A stretch of DNA of 64,000 nt, taken from positions 1-64,000 of the forward strand of contig DATMGK010000015.1 in the NCBI GenBank assembly GCA_035555595.1, given 5' to 3'. Shown here one piece after another: positions 49,482 through 57,762 of the stretch. Position 1 is the first letter of the stretch. Each line of letters starts with the position of its first letter. The notes under the pieces were generated by a model, which saw nothing but the letters and a program-made list of their open reading frames with translations, was not told the DNA's origin and did not search any database. Source of the DNA: Croceibacterium_A sp035555595 (lineage in GTDB: Bacteria > Pseudomonadota > Alphaproteobacteria > Sphingomonadales > Sphingomonadaceae). The position numbers and the translations under genes were made by a program.

Positions 49482-50765
49482 TTGGCGCGGATCGTGATGA
49501 AATTCGGCGGCACGTCGATGGCCGGGACCGAGCGCATCCGCCGTGTGGCCAATATCGTGCGCCGGCAACAGGCGGCGGGCCACGAGGTAGCGGTAGTCGT
49601 TTCGGCCATGGCGGGCGAAACTGACAGGCTGGTCGGTTTCTGCCGCGAGGCGAATCCGCTTTACGATCCCGCCGAATACGACGTGGTCGTGGCCAGCGGC
49701 GAACAGGTGACCAGCGGCCTGCTGGCGATGACGCTGCAGGCGATGGGCTGCAAGGCCCGCAGCTGGCTGGGCTGGCAGGTGCCGATCAACACGGTGGAAG
49801 CCCATGCCAAGGCGCGCGTCGCCACTATCGATGCGGATGCGATGACCGCCGCGATGGCGCAGGGCGAGATCGCGGTGATCCCCGGCTTTCAGGGCATTTC
49901 CGCCGATGGGCGAGTTACGACGCTGGGTCGTGGCGGTTCCGACACATCCGCGGTCGCGGTGGCGGCGGCTATCGGCGCCGATCGCTGCGACATTTATACC
50001 GATGTGGACGGGGTCTATACCACCGACCCGCGGATCGTGGCCCGCGCCCGCAAGCTGAAATACGTCACCTACGAAGAGATGCTGGAGCTGGCTTCGGTCG
50101 GCGCCAAGGTGCTGCAGACCCGGTCCGTCAGTCTGGCGATGAAGGAAGGAGTGCGCGTGCAGGTGCTTTCCAGCTTCATCGACGATGACGCCCCGCCTGC
50201 GGACGACATACCCGGCACGATGATCGTCTCTGACGAGGAAATGGCCAAGGTTGCAAAGGATCTGAAGATGGAAAGCCAGCTCGTCACCGGCATAGCCCAT
50301 GACAAGAACGAGGCGCGCGTGGTGCTGACCCGCGTGCCCGACCGGCCCGGCGCGGTTTCCGCCGTGTTCAGCCCGCTGGCCGAAGCGGCGATCAACGTGG
50401 ACATGATTATCCAGAACGTTGGGCGCGACAAGGGCGAGACGGACGTGACCTTCACCGTGCCGCAGGCCGATCTGGCCCGCGCACAGGCGCTGCTGGAAGA
50501 CCGGCGCGACACGATCGGCTTCAACCGCATCATCACCGACAGCAAGGTGGCCAAGGTGAGTGTGGTGGGTGTGGGCATGCGCAGCCATGCGGGTATCGCG
50601 GCGACGATGTTCCGTTCGCTGGCCGACCGGGGCATCAACGTTCAGGCGATCAGCACCAGCGAGATCAAGATCAGCGTGCTGATCGACGAGGACGAGACCG
50701 AACTGGCCGTGCGCGTGCTGCACACCGCCTATGGCCTCGACGTAGAGGACGTGGCGGCCGAATAG
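49482..50765 (+). CDS. lysC: Aspartate kinase
   Basis: 427 residues. First step of the aspartate pathway to lysine, threonine and methionine. N-terminal VMKFGGTSMAG holds the ATP-binding Lys; GRGGSDTSAVA is near 147; DVDGVYTTDPR near 172; and two ACT domains fill residues 265-427 (DRPGAVSAVF), indicating allosteric control by lysine and/or threonine. TTG start with AGGAG 7 nt upstream. Confidence 0.95.
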   Translation: MARIVMKFGGTSMAGTERIRRVANIVRRQQAAGHEVAVVVSAMAGETDRLVGFCREANPLYDPAEYDVVVASGEQVTSGLLAMTLQAMGCKARSWLGWQVPINTVEAHAKARVATIDADAMTAAMAQGEIAVIPGFQGISADGRVTTLGRGGSDTSAVAVAAAIGADRCDIYTDVDGVYTTDPRIVARARKLKYVTYEEMLELASVGAKVLQTRSVSLAMKEGVRVQVLSSFIDDDAPPADDIPGTMIVSDEEMAKVAKDLKMESQLVTGIAHDKNEARVVLTRVPDRPGAVSAVFSPLAEAAINVDMIIQNVGRDKGETDVTFTVPQADLARAQALLEDRRDTIGFNRIITDSKVAKVSVVGVGMRSHAGIAATMFRSLADRGINVQAISTSEIKISVLIDEDETELAVRVLHTAYGLDVEDVAAE

Positions 50766-50792
50766 CCGCCAACGGGCGCAGAGGCGGCGGCC

Positions 50793-51140
50793 ATGCCCAC
50801 GCTGATCCTGCTGACGCTGTCCAACGTCTTCATGACGGCGGCGTGGTATTGGCATCTGAAAGGCGGGCCGGAAGTCGCCAATGCACGGCCGCTGGGCTGG
50901 GTCATCCTGATATCGTGGCTGCTGGCGGGGGTGGAATACACCCTGGCCGTGCCCGCCAATCGCATCGGCTATGCCGGGGGCTGGACGCCAGGCCAGCTGA
51001 AGATCGCGCAGGAAGCCATCGCGCTGACGGTGTTCGGCCTGTTCATGGTGTTCGTACTGGGCGAAGCGTTGAGCTGGCGGCACGTCGCAGCCTTTGCCTG
51101 CATCATGGCGGCGGCGGCTTTTCTGTTCGTCGGACACTAG
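50793..51140 (+). CDS. DMT-type membrane protein (DUF486)
   Basis: 115 residues, four transmembrane helices. LTLSNVFMTAAWYWHLK and VEYTLAVPANRIGY are the DUF486 signature. Related to small multidrug transporters, but transport is unproven. It begins 27 nt after lysC and may share its transcript. Confidence 0.85.
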   Translation: MPTLILLTLSNVFMTAAWYWHLKGGPEVANARPLGWVILISWLLAGVEYTLAVPANRIGYAGGWTPGQLKIAQEAIALTVFGLFMVFVLGEALSWRHVAAFACIMAAAAFLFVGH

Positions 51141-51264
51141 GCTCAGGCCATCTTTGGGAGGGTCAATTCGCCCCGCACCTGCCCCAATCAGCCGCATCGC
51201 CGGGCACCAGCAGGTCCGCCGCGCATAGTCGCTTGGCATCCCTGTTAACCGAAGGAGGGTCGCG

Positions 51265-51576
51265 ATGCTTAACAAGACACTTATCTCCACCGCGGCGCTG
51301 GCGCTGCTGACCGCCCCGCTTGCCGTTCATGCCCAGGAAGCGGGCGACACCACTGTAACCACCGAAGCCGAAGCCCAGGCGACCCCGCCCAGCGACACGC
51401 TGGAATCGGACGTTGACGCGCTTCGCAATGGCACCCCCGAGCCGACCACTACGGCCGAGGATGAAGAAGAAGACGCGACGAGCGACACCAGCGCCGAAGC
51501 TGAGGACGAAGCGACCGCGGACGATACCGCCACGGAAGCGGAGGCCGGGGCTGAAGAACCCGCGACGACCGAATAA
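51265..51576 (+). CDS. Secreted acidic low-complexity protein
   Basis: 103 residues. A Sec signal (1-23, cut after VHA) is followed by an almost wholly disordered Glu/Ala/Thr/Asp-rich chain with no cysteines. No family recognised. The ATG follows AAGGAGG. Its neighbours are also acidic, Pro/Thr-rich small proteins, which may point to a shared extracytoplasmic role. Confidence 0.65.
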   Translation: MLNKTLISTAALALLTAPLAVHAQEAGDTTVTTEAEAQATPPSDTLESDVDALRNGTPEPTTTAEDEEEDATSDTSAEAEDEATADDTATEAEAGAEEPATTE

Positions 51577-51639
51577 CCGGCATTTGAATCTTTTGACGGG
51601 GGCGGCGCCATTGGTGTCGCCCCCGAATGCTGTGCGGCC

Positions 51640-51927
51640 CTATTCAGAAGGGGGCGTATCACTCACGGCGGGCGAGTCGACGGGGGAAGATACCGTCGGA
51701 ACCGGCGTCATCGGGGTTTCCGGCAGATCAACCGCAACGCCTGTATCGGTGGGTTCGGTGACGATCAGTTCCCCGCCGCCGACATCCTCCGCACCCGCGA
51801 CATAAGTGGTTTCCTTGCCGGAATCGAACAGCCCGGCACCCCACGCGATCAACGCCAGCAGGACCACCACCACCAGTGCTATCACCAGTGCGCGCCCGCT
51901 GCCGGCCGCTCCAGATTCATCAGCCAT
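51640..51927 (-). CDS. Single-pass membrane protein with acidic Pro/Thr-rich tail
   Basis: 95 residues. One transmembrane helix (about residues 13-34) is followed by an exported or cytoplasmic tail rich in Thr, Pro, Asp and Val (VPTVSSPVDSP). No family recognised. Convergent with the acidic secreted protein at 51265-51576. Confidence 0.6.
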   Translation of the reverse strand: MADESGAAGSGRALVIALVVVVLLALIAWGAGLFDSGKETTYVAGAEDVGGGELIVTEPTDTGVAVDLPETPMTPVPTVSSPVDSPAVSDTPPSE

Positions 51928-51963
51928 GACTTCCTCCTTCTGCTTCCCGCCCGCCTTTCTGCA

Positions 51964-52707
51964 TCATCTGTTTTGATCGGCCCGCATGGCATCGAGCGCG
52001 CGTTGAACCGCGCTCGGCCCCGCAGGGTCGCGGAAATCCTCTGCCGGATCGGGCAGCGGCTCCACCAATGGCGGATTAGGGCCTGCAAGCTGGCGATCGA
52101 TATCACCGCCCATCGCCTGCGCCGACGCATCATCCGCGTGGGCCAGCAGGGCGTCCCGCTCCGCCTCCAGCACGGCTTTTCGATCATCCTCCGGCAATTC
52201 GGCCACGGCGGCATAGAAGCGCGCAAGCTGAACCCACGGCGCATCTTCGCCCGTCACATCCTCTGCCCAACGGCTGAACGGGCCACCAGCAGGCGTCCAG
52301 TTCCCCTCATGCCGTTTCAGGAAGAACAGCACCGTCGCGCCGGGCGCGAAGACTGAGCGGATGCAAGAGCCTGAATAGGCGGCGGGGTGGGGCTTCTCCA
52401 GCTCCAGCGGATCGCTGGGCTGGGCGTATTCGGCCAAGGGGCCGGTTGCGAGCGCCATCATCGGCAGCGGGAAATCCTGCCCCGGCGTAAGGCCCTTGTA
52501 AGCGGCCAGCGGGTGGACGGTGACGCGCGGCTCGTCATCCGGCCCTTCCCCCTCCACCGGCACGACCTGACCGAGAACGATGGTATCGGCCTGCCCGGCC
52601 AGTTCCAGATTGGTCGGCACGCGGTATCCGGGCGCGGGTGTACAGGCGAGCGCAGCGGCGGGCGCTGCCGCGAGGGCAAGAGTGAAGAACGAGGCGATGG
52701 ATCGCAT
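51964..52707 (-). CDS. Secreted protein of unknown function
   Basis: 247 residues. Sec signal peptide with Ala-rich core; cut probably after ALA before C22, so lipidation is conceivable but the lipobox (AALAC) is only fair. The mature part has VPTNLELAGQADTIVLGQVV near residue 30, a pattern seen in TIMP-like or netrin-like secreted proteins, but I cannot confirm it. The C-terminal 50 residues look disordered. The ATG at 52707 with GGAAGG upstream avoids overlap with the next gene. Confidence 0.65.
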   Translation of the reverse strand: MRSIASFFTLALAAAPAAALACTPAPGYRVPTNLELAGQADTIVLGQVVPVEGEGPDDEPRVTVHPLAAYKGLTPGQDFPLPMMALATGPLAEYAQPSDPLELEKPHPAAYSGSCIRSVFAPGATVLFFLKRHEGNWTPAGGPFSRWAEDVTGEDAPWVQLARFYAAVAELPEDDRKAVLEAERDALLAHADDASAQAMGGDIDRQLAGPNPPLVEPLPDPAEDFRDPAGPSAVQRALDAMRADQNR

Positions 52708-52742
52708 CAGGGGCCTTCCCGGTCTTTGCGTGCATTGTGCCA

Positions 52743-53291
52743 TCAACGGGCGCGAGTGCAAATGGGCCCCGCGCTGGCCGGAAGGCGCGCGCCGGGTGTT
52801 GACGCATATGGCAGGTTTAACACGCGCGGTTTTCCTTCCGGCCAGCGCCCGGAACAGGCGCCGCGATCAAGCTGGGCGAGATGTTGCAGCAGGGCATTAT
52901 TGTCGGCTTTCCAGTAACTTCCGGCATAGCGACCGCGATGCATGACCACTTGCAGCAGGCCCGTGCGGCAGCGGTATCCTGCGTCCAGACCTGTGGACTT
53001 CGCGGAAGACAAGGTGACAGCATCGTGCGCCGTTCCCATCGCCGCATCCCATGCCGCGGCGAACCCTGCCGCGCCGGGCCGCCTGCGCAGACGATAGGCA
53101 CTTTCCCGGCCCATCCCCATCATACGGCAGGCGAGGGCGACCGAGCGCGTTTGCGCCAGCAGGCCGATAAGGTGCGCCTGCCGGGCGGGCGTCCACCCAT
53201 CCTTGCGCGCGCCAACCGGCACCGGATGAAAGGCGGGAATGCGCCGCCGCCTGCGCGGCGGGGCTTTTGAACCGGGAGCGGGGGATTTCAT
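52743..53291 (-). CDS. HTH protein resembling a terminase small subunit
   Basis: 182 residues. A basic N terminus is followed by GWTPARQAHLIGLLAQTRSVALACRMMGM and ESAYRLRRRPGAAGFAAAWDAAM (residues 32-85, trimmed), a helix-turn-helix with a trailing helix. The same layout, A-Y-K/R-x-R-R and F-x-A-x-W, occurs in the GTA terminase small subunit at 20.5-21 kb. Two cysteines lie later. It is probably a DNA-binding regulator; no phage genes surround it. Confidence 0.7.
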   Translation of the reverse strand: MKSPAPGSKAPPRRRRRIPAFHPVPVGARKDGWTPARQAHLIGLLAQTRSVALACRMMGMGRESAYRLRRRPGAAGFAAAWDAAMGTAHDAVTLSSAKSTGLDAGYRCRTGLLQVVMHRGRYAGSYWKADNNALLQHLAQLDRGACSGRWPEGKPRVLNLPYASTPGARLPASAGPICTRAR

Positions 53292-53354
53292 CCGGAAGGG
53301 TTGGGCAGATTTTCAGCGTGTAGGAAACGGGGTTGTCAGGCACAGAGGCGCGCG

Positions 53355-53900
53355 ATGGCCCGGCAACGCTCCCGCTTTTACTTTCCCCGCAGACGGCGCC
53401 GATCACGGTGGCACGCCGTGCTGGTGAATTTACGCCCCGTTGTTCTGCTGATCACGCTGATCGTGGTGTGGATGGGCTATAACGACCCGGCCTTGATCGA
53501 ACCGCCGGGCTTCATGCTGACCGGGCCGGAGAAGATCGCGGGCCGTTTCACCCGCTGCGGGCCAGGGCGCGGATATTATTGCGTGACCGACGGCGACACC
53601 TTCAAGATCGGCGAGCGCCGCATACGCGTGGTCGGCATCGACGCGCCCGAAGTCGACGCTAGCTGCGAGGCAGAGGCTGAAGGCGCCGAACGGGCGACGG
53701 CGGCACTGCAACAATGGCTCAACCGCGCATCATTCCGCATGACCGCCCGCGTGGACCAACCGACCGACCACTACGGCCGCGAACTGCGTATCGTAACGCG
53801 GATCAACCCCGATGGCAGCGAGGACCGCCTAGCCGATCACATGCGCAATGAAGGCTTCGCGCGACGGTACCTGGGCGGCTTCAGGAGTGGGTGGTGTTGA
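53355..53900 (+). CDS. Membrane-anchored SNase-like nuclease
   Basis: 181 residues. A very basic N terminus (RQRSRFYFPRRRRRSR) precedes one transmembrane helix (residues ~24-42), then a staphylococcal-nuclease domain: VTDGDTFKIG, RRIRVVGIDAPEVD, and HYGRELRIV. The catalytic Arg and Asp pattern is present. It probably degrades nucleic acid in the periplasm or outside, anchored to the inner membrane. Start ambiguous (53355 or an upstream TTG-like codon). Confidence 0.8.
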   Translation: MARQRSRFYFPRRRRRSRWHAVLVNLRPVVLLITLIVVWMGYNDPALIEPPGFMLTGPEKIAGRFTRCGPGRGYYCVTDGDTFKIGERRIRVVGIDAPEVDASCEAEAEGAERATAALQQWLNRASFRMTARVDQPTDHYGRELRIVTRINPDGSEDRLADHMRNEGFARRYLGGFRSGWC

Positions 53901-54012
53901 GGCGTGTCCTTCCGCGAGTTGCGGGGTAACAAAAATCCGTGCTGAACGTGCTGGAAAGTCCGCTACCCTAAACCTGCGCTGGGTTCGTCAGCGGAAACTC
54001 AAGCTGGCAGGG

Positions 54013-54492
54013 CTATATCAGCGGCCGCCTTGAGACATCGTCATCGACAATGGCGCGGATAGTGATGAGTGTCTTGAACGAGGCAACGCCCTTGTCCTCA
54101 CCCAGAGCCCGGCGGGTGAACGCGTCGTAATCCGCCATCGAGGCGACCTGTACCTTGAGCACATAGTCCTCGTCCCCGGTGACGTCCCATGCGCCGGTCA
54201 CCTCGCGATGGCGGACAATCTCGCGGGCGAAAGCGTCCATCGCCTGATGACCAGACTGTTTCATTCGAACCAGCACATGCATGGTAAGCGCCGAACCGGT
54301 CAGCGCGGGATCGATCACTGCGATATCCGCAACGATTACCTTCTCTTCGCGAAGTCGCCTCAGTCGACGTTGGACAGCCGAAACCGACATTCCGATCTTT
54401 TCGGCAAGCAGACGCGCCGGCTGCTGATTGTCGCGGCGCACCTGCTCGACAAGGCGTCGGTCGAAAAGGTCGAGGTCGGTCAATTTGGTCAT
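54013..54492 (-). CDS. Lrp/AsnC-family regulator
   Basis: 159 residues. N-terminal HTH (LDLFDRRLVEQVRRD; ISVSAVQRRLRRL-like) and C-terminal RAM/ACT domain (HREVTGAWDVTGDEDYVLKVQVASMADYDAF, trimmed), which binds amino acids. Divergent from a small ORF and an EamA exporter, which suggests control of amino-acid export. The start is 127 nt from the small ORF. Confidence 0.88.
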   Translation of the reverse strand: MTKLTDLDLFDRRLVEQVRRDNQQPARLLAEKIGMSVSAVQRRLRRLREEKVIVADIAVIDPALTGSALTMHVLVRMKQSGHQAMDAFAREIVRHREVTGAWDVTGDEDYVLKVQVASMADYDAFTRRALGEDKGVASFKTLITIRAIVDDDVSRRPLI

Positions 54493-54508
54493 ATTCTCTT
54501 ATCATGGC

Positions 54509-54521
54509 GAGCAAATTACTC
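54509..54521. promoter_or_regulatory. AT-cored dyad GAG-N7-CTC next to the Lrp-type gene
   Basis: GAGCAAATTACTC, with an AT-rich core, lies 17 nt upstream of the lrp-like start. It resembles the loose consensus of Lrp/BkdR sites and may serve autoregulation or control of the divergent exporter. Confidence 0.3.
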
Positions 54522-54619
54522 GTCAATACATGCAAAATAAGCGCCAACGGTCTGATTACCCGGAATAAAGGAGAGCCAATTCCGGCGCACAAGTGCGGGC
54601 GCCGATCAGGAGAACTAAG

Positions 54620-54766
54620 ATGATACGCATCACCCGCGCTCTGCGCCGCTTTCTGAAACTCGTCCTCGATACAGGCGAGGTAGCCGTTGCGATCCACTAT
54701 AGTGCGCCCTGGTACACCAGTGGTGCCGTGAATCCGGCGCGGTTCCGACCGCGCGCCAACGTCTGA
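54620..54766 (+). CDS. 48-residue ORF before the EamA exporter
   Basis: Starts ATG with a clear AGGAG 7 nt upstream and encodes a basic N-terminal helix (MIRITRALRRFLKLVL) and an aromatic end (IHYSAPWYTSGAV). It ends 19 nt before the exporter's start. It may be a leader peptide or a small membrane-binding protein. I do not recognise it. The ribosome site is the main evidence. Confidence 0.5.
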   Translation: MIRITRALRRFLKLVLDTGEVAVAIHYSAPWYTSGAVNPARFRPRANV

Positions 54767-54785
54767 CACATAGAGAGCGGTTGGA

Positions 54786-55700
54786 ATGTCGATGATCGGT
54801 GCGCTTGATCGCCAGCACGGCCGACGCGCGCTTATCCCCTATGCGGCGATGCTGGGTTCGTTGATCGCGGTGACCGCAGGCACCTCTTTTGCCAAGCAGC
54901 TTTTCCCGCATGTCGGCGCGGAAGGAACCGCCCTGTATCGTGCGGGCTTTTCCGCACTCGTGCTGATGCTGCTGTGGCGGCCATGGCGTGCGGCCTGGTC
55001 CCAACGGATGCTAATCGACACGCTGCTTTACGGCGCGGCGCTAGGGCTGATGAACCTCTTGTTCTACAAGGCGCTGGAAAGAATCCCGCTAGGGCCGGCG
55101 CTGGCCATCGAATTTCTGGGGCCGCTGAGCGTGGCATTGTTCCATTCGCGTCGTCTCTTACATTTTTTCTGGGTGGGGCTGGCCATCATCGGACTTGTCC
55201 TGCTTCTGCCGATCCACGGCGCGGCCCATCGGCTCGATCCCGTTGGTGTCGGCTATGCCTTGGCGGCTGCTATCTTCTGGGCGCTTTACATCGTGTTCGG
55301 TCAGCGGGGATCGGATGTACATCCCGGTCATGCCGTTGCCGTGGGCCTGACAGTGGCGGCAATCGTCATCGCCCCGTTCGGTATCGCTGCGGCGGGTGTC
55401 GGTTTGTTCAACCCGCATTTGCTTATGATCGGCTTCATCGCCGCAATCATATCCAGTGCCTTGCCCTTCTCTCTCGAACGGGTTGCACTCGCCGGAATTC
55501 CCAAGCGTACGTTCGGTGTTCTCGTGGCGGGTGAGCCGGCCATGGGAGCGCTCGCAGGCATGCTTTTTCTGGGGGAGATGCTCAGTCTCCAGCAATGGGT
55601 GGCGCTGGCTTGCATCATCGCGGCAGGCGTTGGCTCGGTGCTGTCCAGCGTCACCCGTTCCACGCGCGCAGACGCCGCGGTGCCTGCGGTTGGAGCCTGA
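54786..55700 (+). CDS. EamA/RhtA-like exporter
   Basis: 304 residues, ten transmembrane helices in two EamA repeats; repeat ends are FLGPLSVALFHSRR near 115 and GEPAMGALAGMLFLGE near 250. RhtA-type members export threonine or homoserine. The divergent Lrp-type regulator is in keeping with amino-acid export. The ATG follows GAGAG / TTGGA-type weak ribosome site. Confidence 0.85.
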   Translation: MSMIGALDRQHGRRALIPYAAMLGSLIAVTAGTSFAKQLFPHVGAEGTALYRAGFSALVLMLLWRPWRAAWSQRMLIDTLLYGAALGLMNLLFYKALERIPLGPALAIEFLGPLSVALFHSRRLLHFFWVGLAIIGLVLLLPIHGAAHRLDPVGVGYALAAAIFWALYIVFGQRGSDVHPGHAVAVGLTVAAIVIAPFGIAAAGVGLFNPHLLMIGFIAAIISSALPFSLERVALAGIPKRTFGVLVAGEPAMGALAGMLFLGEMLSLQQWVALACIIAAGVGSVLSSVTRSTRADAAVPAVGA

Positions 55701-55940
55701 ACCAAGATCGCTCCGTTTCTATAAATTTTCGAGGATCAGCGGTATCTTCGCAGCGGCGAACATGTGGCGACGGCTGCCGGAAGTGCGAATGTGGCCACGC
55801 AATAGTTTCGTGGAATTGCAGATCCGCGAAGCGAAGCCCAAGCGCGGAAGGCGTTTGCCTCCATCGCCCCTAAGACAACCAATAAATAGCGGCCGGGAAG
55901 CCGTTTCGGCTTTCTATAAACCATTATTTCTTAGGAAATC
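55701..55940. other. 240-nt intergenic region between EamA gene and tRNA-Gly
   Basis: No convincing gene. It contains a small hairpin, AAGCCG-TTT-CGGCTT (55898-55912) followed by TCT on the plus strand, a possible terminator. AT-rich stretches near 55710-55725 and 55880-55935 could carry promoters but no pair is clear. Confidence 0.4.
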
Positions 55941-56015
55941 TGGAGCGGGCGAAGGGATTCGAACCCTCGACCCCAACCTTGGCAAGGTTGTGCTCTACCC
56001 CTGAGCTACGCCCGC
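55941..56015 (-). tRNA. tRNA-Gly (anticodon GCC)
   Basis: 75 nt including encoded CCA. Acceptor GCGGGCG pairs with CGCCCGC; D arm has TAGCTCAGGGGTAGAGC; anticodon stem CAACC/GGTTG holds TTGCCAA, so anticodon GCC; T arm is GGTTCGAATCCC. All arms are intact. Confidence 0.97.
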
Positions 56016-56230
56016 TCACTGGCGTTCGGATGGCCTGCTGACGCTGGGCCGTTCCGGTGGGAGGCGCGCGGTTAGCATCGGGGCGAGGGGGCTGCAAGGG
56101 CAAATTGCCAGTGTTTGTCGCGCGACGCGTTCCGGCGCTCGCGCATGGCTTGCGCCCTTCACAAATCCCCCGCAAGAACCACATTGAATGCCGTCTTATG
56201 GCGACTGGTAATATCGAGGGGATATCGAGA

Positions 56231-57142
56231 GTGGCGAGCATGGGCCTCAATCTGGACGAGCAGAAGGCGGTCGAACGATTCCGCAAGGACGTGGTCGATC
56301 CTTCGCGGTCCAAGCTGGTGATTCTCGATTTCTGGGCCGAATGGTGCGGGCCCTGCAAGGCGCTGGCCCCGGTGCTGGAGAAAGTCGCCGCCGAATACGC
56401 GGACAAGGGCGTGCTGCTGGCCAAGGTCAATGTTGATGAGGAACAGTTCATCGCGGCGCAGTTCCAGGTGCGATCCATCCCAACGGTCTATGCTATGTTT
56501 CAGGGGCAGCCCGTTGCCGACCTTACGCCGATGCGCAGCGAGTCGCAGTTGCGGCAGGCTCTTGACCAGTTGCTTGCCCAGTTGCCGATCGATGGCGGAG
56601 CGGGAGACGCGCAGGCGGAAATCGCGCCGCTGATCGCCATGGGCGAAGAGGTGCTGGCGGAAGGTGACGGAGAACGTGCCGCGGGCATCTTCGCGCAGAT
56701 CGTGGACATGGCGCCGGATGATGCGGGCGCGCAGTCGGGGCTGGTGCGGGCCTTGCTCGCCGCCGGGCGCACGGATGAAGCGCGCGCGGCGTTCGATGGC
56801 CTGCCCGATGAACTGAAGGCCGACCCCGCCGTGGTGCAAGCCGGTGCGGCGCTGGATCTTGCGGGTAGCGATGTGGACGAGGGCGAATTGCAGGCGCTGC
56901 GCGCTGCGGCGGCGGAGCGTCCGAACGACCCCGACGCGCAGTTCGATTTCGCGCAGGCGGCCTTCGCTGGTGGAGCGCGGGACGAGGCGGCTGAGACGCT
57001 GCTCGGCCTGATTCGTCTGCACCCCGAATGGAACGAGGGTGCGGCCAAGGCCAAGCTGTTGCAGATATTCGAGGCGGTGGGCCTGGAAGACCCGTGGGTG
57101 GCGGCGCAGCGCCGCAAGCTTTCCCTGTTGCTGTTCGGATGA
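56231..57142 (+). CDS. Thioredoxin-TPR protein, YbbN/CnoX-like
   Basis: 303 residues. Thioredoxin domain (residues ~1-110) with active site WCGPC intact, then a helical TPR-like part (Ala-rich repeats to the end). E. coli YbbN/CnoX lacks the full CxxC and acts as a chaperone holdase; this version may keep redox activity. Start uncertain: GTG at 56231 (VASMGLNLDEQ) matches family N termini, with ATG alternatives at 56240 and 56198. It overlaps the LON-domain gene by 4 nt. Confidence 0.85.
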   Translation: MASMGLNLDEQKAVERFRKDVVDPSRSKLVILDFWAEWCGPCKALAPVLEKVAAEYADKGVLLAKVNVDEEQFIAAQFQVRSIPTVYAMFQGQPVADLTPMRSESQLRQALDQLLAQLPIDGGAGDAQAEIAPLIAMGEEVLAEGDGERAAGIFAQIVDMAPDDAGAQSGLVRALLAAGRTDEARAAFDGLPDELKADPAVVQAGAALDLAGSDVDEGELQALRAAAAERPNDPDAQFDFAQAAFAGGARDEAAETLLGLIRLHPEWNEGAAKAKLLQIFEAVGLEDPWVAAQRRKLSLLLFG

Positions 57143-57753
57143 GCGCCACGCGCCTGTCCATCTTTCCGCTGGCCGGCGCGATCCTGTTTCCCGGCCTGCA
57201 ACTGCCGCTGCATATCTTCGAGCCGCGCTATCGCGAACTGGTCGGTTCCGCGCTGGCGCGCGACCGGCGGATCGCGATGATTCAGCCGCAGGGGCCGGAA
57301 GACGGCGCGCCTCTGTTTTCCATCGGGTGTGTCGGCCGCATCGGAGAAGTGCAGGCGATGGAGGACGGACGGTACAACATCGTGCTGGAGGGCGAGGCGC
57401 GTTTCCGCCTGCTGCGCGAGCTGGATGTCACCACTCCGTTCCGGCAGGTGGAGGCCGAACTGCTGGTCGAGGCGGAAGACGAAGTGCTCAGTTCAGTCGA
57501 GCGCGCGGGCTTCGAGCGGGAAGCGCGCGAGTTTGCTGACCGTCAGGGCTACAGCGTGGATTGGGATTCAGTGGAGCGGCTGGACGACGTGGCGCTGATC
57601 AACGGGGTCAGCCAGATCGCTCCGTTCGATGCCGCCGCCAAGCAGGCGCTGCTGGAAGCCATCGATCTGCGGAGCCGCTGCGAATTGCTGATACAACTGA
57701 TGCAATTCTTCGGCCGCAGCGATCCGGACGAAGAGCGGGTGACGCTGCAATAG
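57139..57753 (+). CDS. LON substrate-binding-domain protein
   Basis: 204 residues. Only the N-terminal LAN domain of Lon (LSIFPLAGAILFPGLQLPLHIFEPRYRELV, trimmed), without AAA+ or protease parts. It is coupled to the thioredoxin-TPR gene by ATGA, an association common in alphaproteobacteria. It may handle unfolded proteins; function unknown. Confidence 0.88.
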   Translation: MSATRLSIFPLAGAILFPGLQLPLHIFEPRYRELVGSALARDRRIAMIQPQGPEDGAPLFSIGCVGRIGEVQAMEDGRYNIVLEGEARFRLLRELDVTTPFRQVEAELLVEAEDEVLSSVERAGFEREAREFADRQGYSVDWDSVERLDDVALINGVSQIAPFDAAAKQALLEAIDLRSRCELLIQLMQFFGRSDPDEERVTLQ

Positions 57754-57762
57754 CGCGTCCTG

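Noticed and set aside
49425..51290. Minus-strand frame of about 620 codons over lysC and DUF486
   Set aside because: It crosses two good plus-strand genes and their border; composition is that of an antisense shadow.
55456..56004. Frame running from the EamA gene into the tRNA-Gly
   Set aside because: It overlaps the EamA gene and a tRNA and reads as low-quality coding; no ribosome site.
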